Shown in pieces: positions 1 to 11,457 of a stretch of 64,000 nt of DNA; the stretch's first letter is position 1; each line of letters begins with the position of its first letter. The translations under genes were made by a program, and so were the position numbers. The notes beneath the pieces were generated by a model. It was not told the DNA's origin and ran no database searches. It saw only the letters and a list, made by a program, of their open reading frames with translations. The stretch spans positions 18,048-82,047 of the forward strand of contig DF237130.1 of assembly GCA_000708835.1 (NCBI GenBank), read 5' to 3'. The DNA is from Klebsormidium nitens (taxonomy: Eukaryota > Streptophyta > Klebsormidiophyceae > Klebsormidiales > Klebsormidiaceae).

Positions 1-278
1 ATTTTGGCAGATCTTTGCTTAGGGCAGACTTTAATGAAATCACTTTCACCTCTTGCCTATGAATGGGGATAGACAAGAATAGATTCAGACGCTGCATCAG
101 GGTCTATAGGACAAAAGGCAGGCCCCCATCGGCCCAGTGGTTCTGACTTCTATCTTCCAAGTTCCATCCGAGAGAATGCTTGCTGTAGCGGTCTGTTCTT
201 GCCTGTTGCACTTTGAACCAGGGGGCAAGCGTATATGGGTGTTCGTATAGCAAACCACGGCCTAGCTAGGGTGACCTA

Positions 279-381
279 GGGGCTCCCCAGCGCGCGCGTG
301 GTCCAAATTTTGTAGGCAGCTTCTAGGTCCTATGGGCCATGTTTCTACCAATTTTTAACCCTGCGTGTGCTGGGGAGCCCC
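279..381. repeat. Short inverted repeat, 18-nt arms
   Basis: The arm at 279-296 (GGGGCTCCCCAGCGCGCG) and the arm at 364-381 (CGTGTGCTGGGGAGCCCC) are near-perfect reverse complements separated by about 67 bases. They could be the ends of a small foldback element, or a hairpin; no flanking target-site duplication was evident. Confidence 0.45.
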
Positions 382-567
382 GACACTGACAGCGTACAAC
401 CTTCTGGACGGAGGTCTGAAAACACAGCCAAAATGCAATATTTTGGGCCTTGTAAATCCGAATGGAACAAGGACGAAAGTTGGACGAAATCTTTCTTGGC
501 CCTTATGAACACTAATCAAGCATATTTGAACAGGTGGGTGATCCAGAAATCCATTGGCGCAAGAGGC

Positions 568-958
568 ACAAAACTTCAGTGTGAACTCCTTTCGAAATTT
601 CGGACGCGGACGGTTCCTGTCGCCGGTCATGACATCAACAAGACTTCCGAGCAGTGTTTTCCCGTTCGGACAACCGGGTAATCCTAACCACACTTAAAAC
701 CTAAGAATAAGTGCTCAGCCGTTAGTGGGAACCCTAATCTGAGAGCAGTCACACAAACCGTCACAGTAAGTGGCGTGACCCTAACACACCGTCAGTGCGT
801 TATGACTTAACCCTAATGTTACAAAGACTGCCCGGTTGCGTACGAGTTCTAAATGGTTCATACCGTCCGCCGAGTCTTACCGCGACGCAGGGTACTACTC
901 GAAACACTGGGCAGAGACCGTCCGCGTCCAAGTGTTCGAAAGGAGTTCACAAGTTTTG
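568..958. repeat. Imperfect inverted repeat, about 45-nt arms
   Basis: The arm at about 568-615 and the arm at about 917-958 match as reverse complements with few differences. The shared core includes GTGAACTCCTTTCGAA and GGACGCGGACGGT. The arms are about 300 bases apart. This resembles a degenerate foldback element or two oppositely oriented repeat copies upstream of the TruB gene. Confidence 0.55.
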
Positions 959-1261
959 CATGTATCTTACGTTTTGCTCTGGAGGACACTGCTTGTGCCA
1001 GTGGAAGGACTTTCTGTCTGGCGCTTGCACCAACTTGGTGCCATTGCAATGGTGGTGGCGCAGACACTTTCAAAAAAGTACTGACCGCTAGTATCTACAT
1101 ACTACAGAGCAGCTGGGAGGCGGGGGTCATTGGCATCAGCATATTTTCGTTGCAAGCCTTCATTCGCTGGCGTGTCCAGCAACTACTTACTGTACCATTG
1201 CAAAAGTGACACACTGCTAGTCGCATGCTGGAGCAACGGAGTGAAGCATCGAGCAGGAGGG

Positions 1262-4200
1262 ATGGCATCGACCTCCTGTTTCCGCCCGCAGGCTCTTTCA
1301 TTAGGGAAGGCGGACCTTCTTGGGGCTAAGGTCCTAGACATTGAGCTTGGCGAGCCATTGAGTGGTAGAATGCAGGCTGTGCGTAGACTCTTGACAAAGA
1401 CTCGTCGACTAGCACACCTCTCACTGCCCTGCCGTTTGAGAGCAGAGTCGTTTTCTGGCTCCACAGCAAGGGCTGCTCACAAAGCCCCTACCGCGTCCAC
1501 AGCATTGAATGTGTCGGAAGACACGTCGCCGGCTCCTTCAAAACAGCTATCCGCTGCCGAAAGGAGGCGCCGACGAAAGTTAGCGGACGGTGACTTCTCA
1601 GATGAGTCTGCAAGGCCAGCGTCACCTTATTCGGAGCCCAGGCAGGAGGATTCCTCAGCAACCACCAGCGCTAGCCCCCAAGTAGCAAGCATATCAGATT
1701 CGGGAACGTCCGAAAGAGAACGTCAAAACAAAATCGGCCAATTTAGCAGAGCGGTAGCCAGGGACGCCGTAGCTTCTGGCGCACGGCAAGAGCGCCCAGC
1801 GTACAGAAATAGAGAAAGTTCTCCCTTGGGAGAGTTGGGCAGAAACGGTGGTGTGGAATCCGGCGCTCATCCCGTGCGGAGACAATTTACGGCGGGCGAG
1901 GCGAGGGCGCGGCAGTTCAGCGATGCGGTTCGATTTCTGAATAAGGACACAGGTGGGCAACCATGATGGCATCTGGTATAAAGATTATCCATCAACTTCC
2001 CCGACCCAATCTCGTAGCAGCTGAAGGGATTGTTGCAAAAGGTTCAATCTAAAATCATGCAGGGATAGTTTTGAGAAGCATTTCTTTGACTCTCAGTTCA
2101 AATTGCAATGGTTGTCGCTTTGAGGGACATACGGAAGCAAACGCAGGCTGGCACCATCAGACTTTTAAGCTGTTACATCAAGGGACTAGTCTCCAGGGGA
2201 ACAACACTCTATGCCTTGACCCTGCAACTTTTACCTTGTGATTCACACCTGTTCGCGTGCCAATTGTGGTTTCCCAGGCAGGCCTGCACCCCCTCGAAAG
2301 CCGCTGGTGCAGCCCGTGATCGTTTCCAGGGGGGTGCTTCCTGACCTTTGGGAGGGCCCCAACGGAACGGCGATTTTGGTCGACAAGCCGCTGGAGTGGT
2401 CATCGCACCAAGCGTGCCAACGGCTGAAGTTCCAGCTAAAGCTAAAGAAGGTGAGGGGCGCTCCTTACCGCAGTCTGCAGACTTGACCGCTGATCAAGCT
2501 AGGTCACAAAATCTCCCTTCAAATTCAAATGTCGTTGATGAGTGTTCTAGGAGCATTTCTGGAAAGTAGTGAAGGAAGTCAGGCAAATGGTGCGGCCTTC
2601 AGAATCTACAGATGTAGGCAGTGATGGCATCATTGTGTTGAAGAAGAGGTTTGAAATCAGTTTCCCCTACGTCGAGCATTTCAAGGTCAGCTTTGTTTTT
2701 GAACATTATTACTGCGCGGTCAAGTACGTTCGAAAATGCAGAGTCTCCAGTACTTTCGACCTTCACTATGATTGACGGACATCAGATTCTAAAACCTGAG
2801 TCTGTGGACTCGACGGAACGCGGCAAATCTTATAGAACTAATTCTTTCATAACGTCAATCTCATCTTTGCAGATTGGGCATGCCGGGACTCTAGATCCGA
2901 TGGCAAGCGGCCTTCTCATCCTAGTTGCGGGGCCTGCGACCAAGCTGATGGAGGTGTACCAGGCACAGACCAAAAAGTACTCGGGGACTATCCGGCTAGG
3001 AGAGACCACGCCCTCGCTGGACATTGAAACGGAGGTGAGACTTGTCGTGGCAAGTTAGTTTTGTGAAGTTTTCAGCCGTCTAGCGACTCGACGAGCTCGG
3101 CTTCAATTCTTTGGGAAATGATAGCGCCGCATCTCCATGGAGCACTCTCCAAAATGACGATCCGCAGTAGTAGTGCATGACCGCGAACATTTTCTCTCTG
3201 ATGCAAATGAAGACACGTTCTTCGCTGTCAAAGCTGGGCGGAGGCAGTGAGTTAAAAGGGAGTCGGATCACGAAAACGATCACCATGGAAGACACTTTTC
3301 ATACTTTCACGATAGAATTGATGGGACAATCAAGCGGAAGATGGGCTCTCGGGTTTGCCATCGAGTCTCAAAGCAAACTACGCGGTCCCTTTTGAAGAAA
3401 CGAGAGTCTTCTTGGTGTTGCTTTGATGCATCTATAAGAGTTGCGGGCATTGTCAAGGTGTCATTACAGAGCACTTTATCAGAAATGAGTCTGGGCGACG
3501 TATCTCGACTCCTTGCTCCGCGTCTGGCATCCAACAAGACAAACCTTGTCGTTTTGCGCTTTCTGCTCGTCAGCCCTTTACATTTACGCTCTCGACGCCC
3601 GCCACCCTCTCAGGTCGAAGAGCGGTTCCCGTGGGAGCACGTCACGGATGACGTCATCGCTTCAACGCCCGAGAGTTTTCTGGGTGACATCATGCAAGTG
3701 CCGCCCATCTACTCGGCTCTCCAGGTAAGGTCGTCTCTATTTGAAAACATGTTATTTCTGGAAAATGAAAGCATCATAGTGGAAGAGGGGCGAAGGAATC
3801 GATGAATCGGAAAACGTCGTCATTTGGAGTTTCCGCGTCGACGAGTCGATTCCGTTTGCCATATTTCAGCCGAAGAATTGTGCTTGGAAAGATTGCAGGT
3901 TGGAGGCGCTCTACTCAATTGCGGCGTGGACGTTTGCCTCCCCGGGTGACGTAACGTGACTTGGAAGCTCGGGGGAAGTATTGATTGGGGGCTTTTTGCT
4001 TTCCATGCCAACAATCACTTCTGGTTATCCGGTCAAGCGAGCCAGTCATCAAAAGCGATCGGCTGGATCAACCCCCTTGCTAAACCGTTGTTTCTAGTGA
4101 TCGAAAAGACGCACCTCTAGGACAACTTACTCGAGTGAGTAGCATTCAAACCTTGATCGCATGTTTAGAGGTACCCTAGAAGTTGACCTATTTCTTCCAA

Positions 4201-5461
4201 TCGCAGGTCGGGGGCGAGCGGTTGTACAAGAAAGCGCGCAGGGGGGAGACGATGGAGATCGCAGCTCGGCCGATCACCATCGAAGGCCTGCGACTGTGGA
4301 GGGACGAGGAGGTCAGGTAGGGTGGCCGTCTTTCTCGCCTTATTCGTCCTCGCTCTGCTTGTCTCGCTTCGCATGCAAGTCGCAAAAGTTTCCCCCAAAC
4401 CAAACCTGTTGACTTATACAGAGGATTGATCCGTAATCAGACCTTTTGCTGAGCCCCTGGAAATGATTATTCTCGTTGTTCAGCTTTGGCAGCCCGTTCC
4501 GCGAAAATCTCCTGGTTCAATGGTGACGGGTTAAATCTAACCGAAGTTCGATACAAAGCTAAACCTTTACCCTGTTTCGGTCCATACCAGCCTGGTGCAA
4601 GCCTCCTGCAGCGACTTCTCCCGCTGCGCCTTCGTTGGAAAGGTCGCGCCGGGCAGGAATGCTGACGGCAGCCTGCCACGTGGCCCTCTCGCAGGCAGCA
4701 CGTGCACTTCGAGGTTGTCTGCTCCAAGGGCACGTACGTCCGCTCGCTCGCGCGTGACATCGGCGCGTCTATGGGCACTGGGGCCTATCTGGTCGCGCTG
4801 AGGAGGGAAGCCATTGGTGAGAAAGTAATGAGCAAAAATTTGCGGACGTTCAGAAGAATGATGTAAGAAGTAGTAAACCTGAACCCAAGTAGTACCTGCT
4901 CCGCACCCGTGCCCACCGTAAAGCGATTTCTTGTTGGATGGGCGGAGGCGATCTGGATTGGACGTGCGCAGGCGTACATTAAGTTTGCCATGCCGACCGA
5001 TCCGAAAAATGGATCAATGCGGCCGTTGCTCTTGGCGGCTGACATAGATTGAGATCTGTGCATCCTTCGAGTTGAAAAACTCTGATTGATAATCAATCCG
5101 TAGAACTGGCACTTATTGCAGACAACGCGTTACGTCGAGACTTTTCGAATCGTCAAATCTCTTGTCCGTCCGCACATGCGCTTTTGCAAACAGAGACGTC
5201 GGGGAGAATGCTGTTCAGGCATTGGTGGGGCCGCTTTGATCAACACTTCACCGACTGTTCTGAACTTCAACGAGCCCAGCTGATTCCCATCAAAACATTT
5301 CATCACTTGTTCGTGCAGGAGATTTTGACGTAAAAGACGCCTGGGATATCGATGACCTTCTTGCACAGTGGCAAGTCCGACAGGACGAAATCAGAGACTC
5401 TCGCATCTTTCGATCAGACGCGCTGCGAACTTCGGAAGAGCCGCCGACTTTGAGTGTTTGA
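1262..5461 (+). CDS. tRNA pseudouridine synthase, TruB family, probably organellar
   Basis: Likely makes pseudouridine at position 55 of the tRNA T-loop in chloroplast or mitochondrion. I place seven exons: 1262-1952, 2278-2450, 2873-3034, 3614-3724, 4207-4316, 4695-4816, 5319-5461. All junctions are GT-AG, phases are consistent, and the product is 503 residues. Exon 1 encodes a roughly 230-residue N-terminal extension rich in Ser, Arg and Ala, absent from bacterial TruB; its start fits an organelle transit peptide. The catalytic module follows: [14 protein letters not shown], then [14 protein letters not shown] with the expected catalytic Asp near residue 296, then [17 protein letters not shown]. 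Later come [23 protein letters not shown] and [15 protein letters not shown], all typical of TruB. The ATG at 1262 is the first Met giving a transit-like start; the frame is open further upstream, so a longer N-terminus is possible. Family assignment is firm; localisation is inferred. Confidence 0.93.
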
Positions 5462-6301
5462 CGAGGGAAGCGTTAGCAAATTCGTTCCTAATTGAGTTTA
5501 TAACAATGACGGTAAAACATTCTTAAGACGGCCAATCGCGGAGCTTCAAGAAATGACCCGTGTGAGGTTCCCAGTAAGTGCACGAGAGTTCTAGCTTGAT
5601 TGACCAAGTCAAACATAGCATGCATTGAATCTATGATGACTCGTACCTAAAATGACGTGAAGCGTTTGCCACGCTCCGTTACATCAAGACGGTCCCCTGG
5701 GCCCGAGCTAGCATGATGCACGCACATGCACGTACGTTATGAATGCATGTAAGCAGAGCAGAACTCACCAATCCTGGGCTCATTGAAGTGGTCGAAACAG
5801 GACAGAATGCACTAGCTGAGAGCGAAACGGCCATGCAGCTTAGTTCAAGTAAGCGCACCGGCTCGTGCTCAGTAAAACTGCTGATATAATTCCGATGGAC
5901 ATTTGCAATTGCATGATATATTGCAGGCACCGAGTACTCACCGTCATGCTTGGATTAACAGCAACTTAACAAGTAAAACTCACAGCTCTAGCCGCGCCCG
6001 CCGGTCAGGGACGGCAGGAGGGCTGAAATGATCATCCATGCAGTGACGAGAGTCCTGATCATTCAATAGTCGGTTGTCTGGAGCGATATGTTGACATCCA
6101 AGAGCTGTTGCTGTGACTTTGCTTGCTCGTCTCCTATTCAAAGCAGCGCGGCACTACCCTAATGGAAGCTGATTGTGTTTCAAACACCAGTCGCAACATT
6201 AGAGTAAATAATGAAGGTGATCCGTCCCACGCCTTGAGCGGACCACTTTGAAAGGAACTTGAAAACGGAAAATCATTCAACGCTAGTACTCTCCGCAGAA
6301 G
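5462..6301. other. Intergenic region between converging genes
   Basis: This is the 3' space between the TruB gene and the opposing VTT-family gene. I see no gene; it presumably holds both 3' UTRs. Confidence 0.6.
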
Positions 6302-9300
6302 TTAATCTTCTTCGGTGCCGCCCTCTGCTTCGGACAACGCCTTCGAGGCAATCCTCGAGACGAGGGTGGTAACCCCTAAAGTCGCTACCGCTCCCAACTG
6401 CAATGTGGAGCGGGATGGCATTCAGGCGTTCGTGAATTGCCAGTAGGCATACCAAGCACAGAAAAATATTCGAGATGAAGGCTACTTGCCATGGAACTGA
6501 GCCGCCAGCAAGCTTCATAAAAGGCAAATGCTCGCCGATCTCCCAGTCCAGTTCGAAAGCATCCTCTGCGAGTGCACATCAACAAAGAGTTTGTGTTCAC
6601 GACAGTATCACAACCTCCTTTCAGCGAAGATGCAAAAAGGGCGCCCGCAAACTTCATAAAGTGCAAATGCTCGCTGAACCCCCGGTCCACTCCAAAACAA
6701 TCTCGGCAAGTGCACATCAACAAATGGATTGTCTTCAAGACATCATCACAGCCTCTTTCCAGCAACGATGCTATAAGGTACTCACAGCATAAAGGCCCAA
6801 TTGAAGTGGAGAGGTTTTTGCTACCGCCCCTCCGCTCGCAACAATGTCAACAGTCGCCTTTCCGGCGCTTCCCAGGTACCTGTAGACCGGATGATGAGAC
6901 TTCGGACCACATATGAGAGGCAATCCGAGGTCCAGGACAGTAGCACCATTGCCCTATTCCCATGTTCGTTTAGTTGGACAATGGCGAGGGCCGCGAAGTT
7001 GGCACCAGTTGGCACCAGTTGGCAAGTGCTCTGCTTCGGAACGATTCTTGACGCAGATTCAGATGGAGAATCCAGACTCAAGGGGATCTCGATATGATTA
7101 TAACAAAAAGTTTCGACTTTTTCTGAGTGGCGAGAATGCAGATCGCTGCACTAGCCTTCCTTCCAATTGTTGAGCTAGCCTACCAGGACATCCGAGAAAC
7201 ATTTGCAAGACTTACAGGACGCATCTTTCACAAGAATGTTAGTCCTCCCGTTTCGCCTTCCGCACCATTCACAACTCCGAACACCGCCTTCCCGCTAGCA
7301 CTGCCGTTCTAGGGGCTCAGACTGATCACTTTTGACAGTTCAACGAAAGAGCACGGAAAATATTAACAACAGCCTTCGACGCTTCTTACACGTATGCAAA
7401 AGTTGCCGGCAGCATGCCGATCCAGGATGAGGCCACGAACGGCACGAACTCGATCCTGGTTAGCCCCAGCCTGCAGAGAGAAACGGGAGTTAAGTTCGAC
7501 TCCTACATCGACCGGCGATAAGCATCGGCTCACAGGTGGGCGACCTGGTTTCACTTCGGCAGCTGCATCTCAACAGAATAGAAACCAGCAAACGCTGTTA
7601 GGCAATCACAGTTCTTGCTGCCGCTTCTGTTTTGTTGAAGACGGATCAATCGCAGCCTTTCTGCCACAGCCAGGAAGCTACGGCGTGTCCGCACGTCCAC
7701 TGTCTCCATCAAACCAAGAATTGAAGAATAGCAACCAGTCTACGAGCTTGCGCGGTTTCGAGCCCACTACATGGCAACACGACCAGTCACACGACGACTC
7801 AAGGATGCTGACGAACTCACGCGTAATTAGAGAGCGCGAAGGGGAAGAGGGGCGACAGGCGGAGCAACACCACGACCTTCCAGCCCTCTCTCGAGATCGC
7901 CTTGTCTACCGCTACAAACCTGCACGTCACAAGACAATCACTTGCATCTCATTAGACGAAACGTCAAATGGGCAGCCGCGCTGAGGAGGCGACACAACGA
8001 CCAAGATGCTCGTTAACAATTGAAAGTCTACTACAGTGTGGCACGTTGAGCAGATTGTGAAGCGCAGATGCAGTTTTCGGTCGTACGCTCTTCAAAGTAG
8101 CTGAAAGCTCTTAGCCTCCATTCGCGGGGTGTGAATTGTTTTCGTAGCTTCGTAGTTTATCAGCTCTGGCAATTGACAAGACACCCGATTGTGAGGCAAA
8201 AGAGATAGATCGGAGCTGAGGGGTGCGGACGGAAGTGACATGAACGGTTTGAAGTGGCTTTCGAGGGTTTGCAACGCTATCAACATACGGGCCAACGTCG
8301 ACATTGTTTCTGATGAGAAGTACTGTTCCCAGCAACCGCTTTGTGCCGAACAACACTCCAAAACACGAACAATGAAACCGTTGCTCGAGAGCGCCCCCGC
8401 AGTCTGTTTCAACGAAAGCTTTGGCAAGCGCTCTTACCTATCGTACTTCGCGAGGCGTTCCTCTACAAACGGCCTAGCAGCATACCGGGATATGAGGAAG
8501 GCCAGCGCCGCTGCGGGGACAAGGGCGGAACGTCTTTGGGTTTGCCGTGAACCGGACAATGATAGTCACGCCAGCAGTACAACAGCCCTTCGTAAAAAGC
8601 ATAAAAAGGCAGGGAATGAGCATAGATTGCACCATTGAGCTGGAACGAGACACGGGCACAAAGTGCAATCTTCAAGACAATTGCACGTAACCAAAGAATG
8701 GTGATACGGGGCCCCTAAATTCGAGCAGGGAGGGTCCGCTCATCCGCAGTAGCTTCAGACCTTTAAATATCAAAGAAAGAAGAATTGATGCGCTTCTGCT
8801 GGAGCCAGGAGGAATTCACCAGCTATTTAAACCCTGGACCTAATCTTATGTTAAGTGGCGGGGCAGACTTGCCTCCACTGGTGGACGAGACAGAGACGAC
8901 CGCAGTTCCGAGCAGCGGGCCGAAGATGTACCCGGCAGCTAGGGTAAGAATCGAGGCTGGGATGAAGGCGACAGTAGTGAGGCAGTAAGCGGCGGCAAAG
9001 TATATGGGGGCTAGAGGTCCGGCAGACTCGATCTGTTCCTCTATCCACTGAAAGGAGGAGAAGAGGGAGGGTCAAGGAATGATGGAAAGACGGCTCTGTC
9101 AATACAAGAACAGGGCATGAAAATTGCCTCTCCAATGCATATTCCTACAAAACATCAACTGTCACATGGCTGTTTGTAGATCCGATCACAACACCAGTAT
9201 GAACCGCTCGCCTCACCTCGATGAACTGTAGCTGTCGAGAGCTTATAAGTTCCACGACTTTGCAGAAGCTGGTCAAGGTTGACTACTCAGTAAGAAAGCA

Positions 9301-9834
9301 GGGTTGGATTTGACGTGAAAGCAATCTGTTTGGCCTTCTCTTGCAGAGGGCTAGTAAAAAGAAAAAACAGGGGCTCACTTTGACCCACTCCGTTGGACCC
9401 CCAGGAATTAAGTAAGCGACTGCGCCTAGCACCAATACTATGGACGTGATGGCGACGATTGCAACTGCAACAGAAGAACACCGTGTATCCAAAGAGAAAT
9501 CCGATCAATCTCAGATGACCTGCCATATGTTTGGGTATCAGTCATTTTATCAGCGATTGTTGAGCTGTGACAGCTCGTAGCGTCCTGGACGCAGCAGGGG
9601 AAGCTGATGGGTTTTGCTTACGCTTTGAATAAGGCGAAGCATCCATAAAAAGGGTCTCCTGAGTTCATCCCATAGGCACATCTTGCCTTATGCAGAGTAC
9701 AAAACAAAAGTTCAGCGCAGCAAAGCAAATTCCTTTTGACGTTGTGAAGGTGGATTATAGTCACCGGTTGGTGGGCCTCCCTGCTGTTCGGTATCCACTT
9801 GTTTATCTTGCGCGCTTTCTCGTTCTGTCAGCAT
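6302..9834 (-). CDS. TVP38/TMEM64 family (VTT/SNARE-associated Golgi) membrane protein
   Basis: Polytopic membrane protein of the VTT/DedA superfamily; plant and algal members sit in Golgi, plastid or other membranes, and the family is linked to lipid scrambling and trafficking. Exons on the minus strand, in order: 9765-9834, 9379-9464, 8873-9047, 8438-8510, 7821-7919, 7390-7470, 6786-6879, 6302-6397, giving 257 residues. Visible pieces are a first hydrophobic helix ending AYLIPGGPTEWVK, then WIEEQIESAGPLAPIYF and FIPASILTLAAGYIFGPLLG, the family signature region. AFLISRYAARPFVEERLAKY, then GWKVVVLLRLSPLFPFALSN and SSWIGMLPATFAYVYLGSAG follow. Its short tail ends EGGTEED. The intron after exon 3 begins GC rather than GT. 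The first exon is uncertain: an alternative start within about 9605-9625 (beginning MDASPYSK) also joins in frame. Confidence 0.9.
6512..6781. repeat. Imperfect tandem duplication, about 139-bp unit, in an intron
   Basis: Copy one starts near 6512 (GCTTCATAAAAGGCAAATG) and copy two near 6651 (ACTTCATAAAGTGCAAATG). Both continue through AAGTGCACATCAACAAA-like and ATCACAGCCTCTTTCAGC-like segments. The repeat fills most of the last intron of the VTT-family gene, immediately next to the donor side of exon 7. Confidence 0.7.
6997..7024. repeat. Short tandem repeat, 10-nt period
   Basis: The unit AGTTGGCACC is repeated about two and a half times, inside an intron of the VTT-family gene. It is a minor simple repeat. 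Confidence 0.6.
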
Positions 9835-11457
9835 TTCCCCTCCTTTCTTTTCTTCTGCTCTGATTGGGCAGAGGCGAAGCGGCTTTGCTGCTGCAAGCAG
9901 ATCAAAGAGCATGTTAAAAGCACCTTACAGACACTTCAGGGACTTGGCATGATTGCACCAACTTTAGAAAAGCTCCTAACTCTGGGGACACCGAGATTCA
10001 TACTTGACAAGTACAGAGACAGCATTGCTTGATCCCGAGCAGAACGGAGTAGATTCAATTGAGAAAAGCCCCAGCCTTCAACGATCATCAGGAAGACACC
10101 GTGCTCAAAGGTAGACCTGAAACGTATCCTCTAAAATAATTTGTGACCAGAAAGATCCAGGCGCAACAGCTATGTGACCATCTTCATGCACCCCATGGTT
10201 TTGACAGTGTCAGAATGTTGGACGGCAAGTAGGATAAATCAAGCTGAGAAATTTGAATTCCTGGGCAGCACACATCAATCCTCAGCTCGAATCCTTACCT
10301 TCCTTTCGGAAAAGTCCAGCTAATTTCATCCTGCCTGGGCTAGCGATATGAGATGGTGACCTCTTATCTGACAAGGTGTAATGCTGCACGTCAAGCCGTT
10401 GAGCTCCCTTGGCTCTGAGCTGTTTGCTTACTCTGTGCGCTCGTGCTGACCCTAGCAGTGCAGGGAATGTAGGGGAACCTAATGCTGGAATTTGAAGAGT
10501 TTGCCTTCTCTCCTGTGGAAGACTTATCACTATCAGCGCATGGCTGAGGCAGCTCAACTCTGCTGCTGCGGCCATCATCGTAGCTGCCTTGGCTCTGAGT
10601 CTGAGACTGAAGAACGTTCAAGAAAGCAGTGCCGGCTAGCTTTTGCAAGAACCTCTCACGGACAGTCCGGAGGGCTCACTAACCCTCGCCGTCGGCAATG
10701 CACTGGTGCCGGTGCATTTCCGGAGCAACGTTATCATGTACCGTTTACGCATTTTCCAGTTTGGGCTGGTTTGGGCTTGGGCGATCGAAACCGGCAGAAA
10801 CACCGTGCAAAGTCGGTGGGTTGGTTTGTGACCCTTTTTCGTAACCCAATGCATATTTCAAAACGATTGGTCAGATTGGCGTTGTTCCGTTGAAGCAGCG
10901 ATCAGAGAGAAATGCTGATCGACTACGACTTCGGATGGAAGTCCCAACTTCGTTCGCTCCAATCTTATCTTTGACGCAAGCTGCTCGCAATATACTGCTA
11001 AGGTTTATACTTTAGGTGTGCATCACCATTCAGCATGCAGCATTAAGAGCTGATATCGAGACCGTGAGGAGACACTACAGGTGGCCGGCTGAGAAGAGGA
11101 ACTGAAATTAGATTAATCTGGCTTATTAGAAGATGCACAAAGCTCCAAGTTTCTCGAAGCATACGAGCACAACAGAATGGAGTAAAAAGCCAATCAAGGC
11201 GCTGCGGGACGTCATGGCCTAGTCCAGGGATAGGTAGTCTTAGCCGTTGCTTCGTTGCTAGCCCGCTTTCTCTGACTATGTAGTGTTTACAAAGTGAGGA
11301 GGTGATATCATTCACTGCTCTTCTCGGGCTTAAGGCAACGCAGGGATGAGGAGACGTCTCGAGCGCTTCTCGAGCATATTGTTGCTGACAAAAGGAGGTC
11401 AAGAGACTCGCAGTGACTGCTGACACTCACACCCGTAAAAGTCCTAAACCCGGAAGC
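9835..11457. other. Divergent intergenic region
   Basis: This lies between the minus-strand VTT-family gene and the plus-strand mannanase, so it should carry promoters in both directions. I translated the longer frames and found no recognisable domain; a small unannotated gene cannot be excluded. Confidence 0.45.

Larger units (their letters stand above)
1..1261. other. Upstream intergenic region with inverted repeats
   Basis: I see no convincing gene here; the open frames are short and do not resemble known proteins. The region holds two inverted-repeat pairs (listed separately) and several CCCTAA-like motifs around 672-815. It ends at the start of the TruB gene, so part of it is probably that gene's promoter and 5' leader. 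Confidence 0.5.

Noticed and set aside
670-815. Repeated CCCTAA-like motifs suggesting a telomere or telomeric insertion
   Set aside because: The copies are single, irregularly spaced and degenerate; no tandem telomeric array. They might be telo-box promoter elements, but that cannot be shown here.
7394-7984. Plus-strand frame of 196 codons
   Set aside because: It overlaps two exons of the minus-strand VTT gene with strong family motifs, and its own translation resembles nothing.
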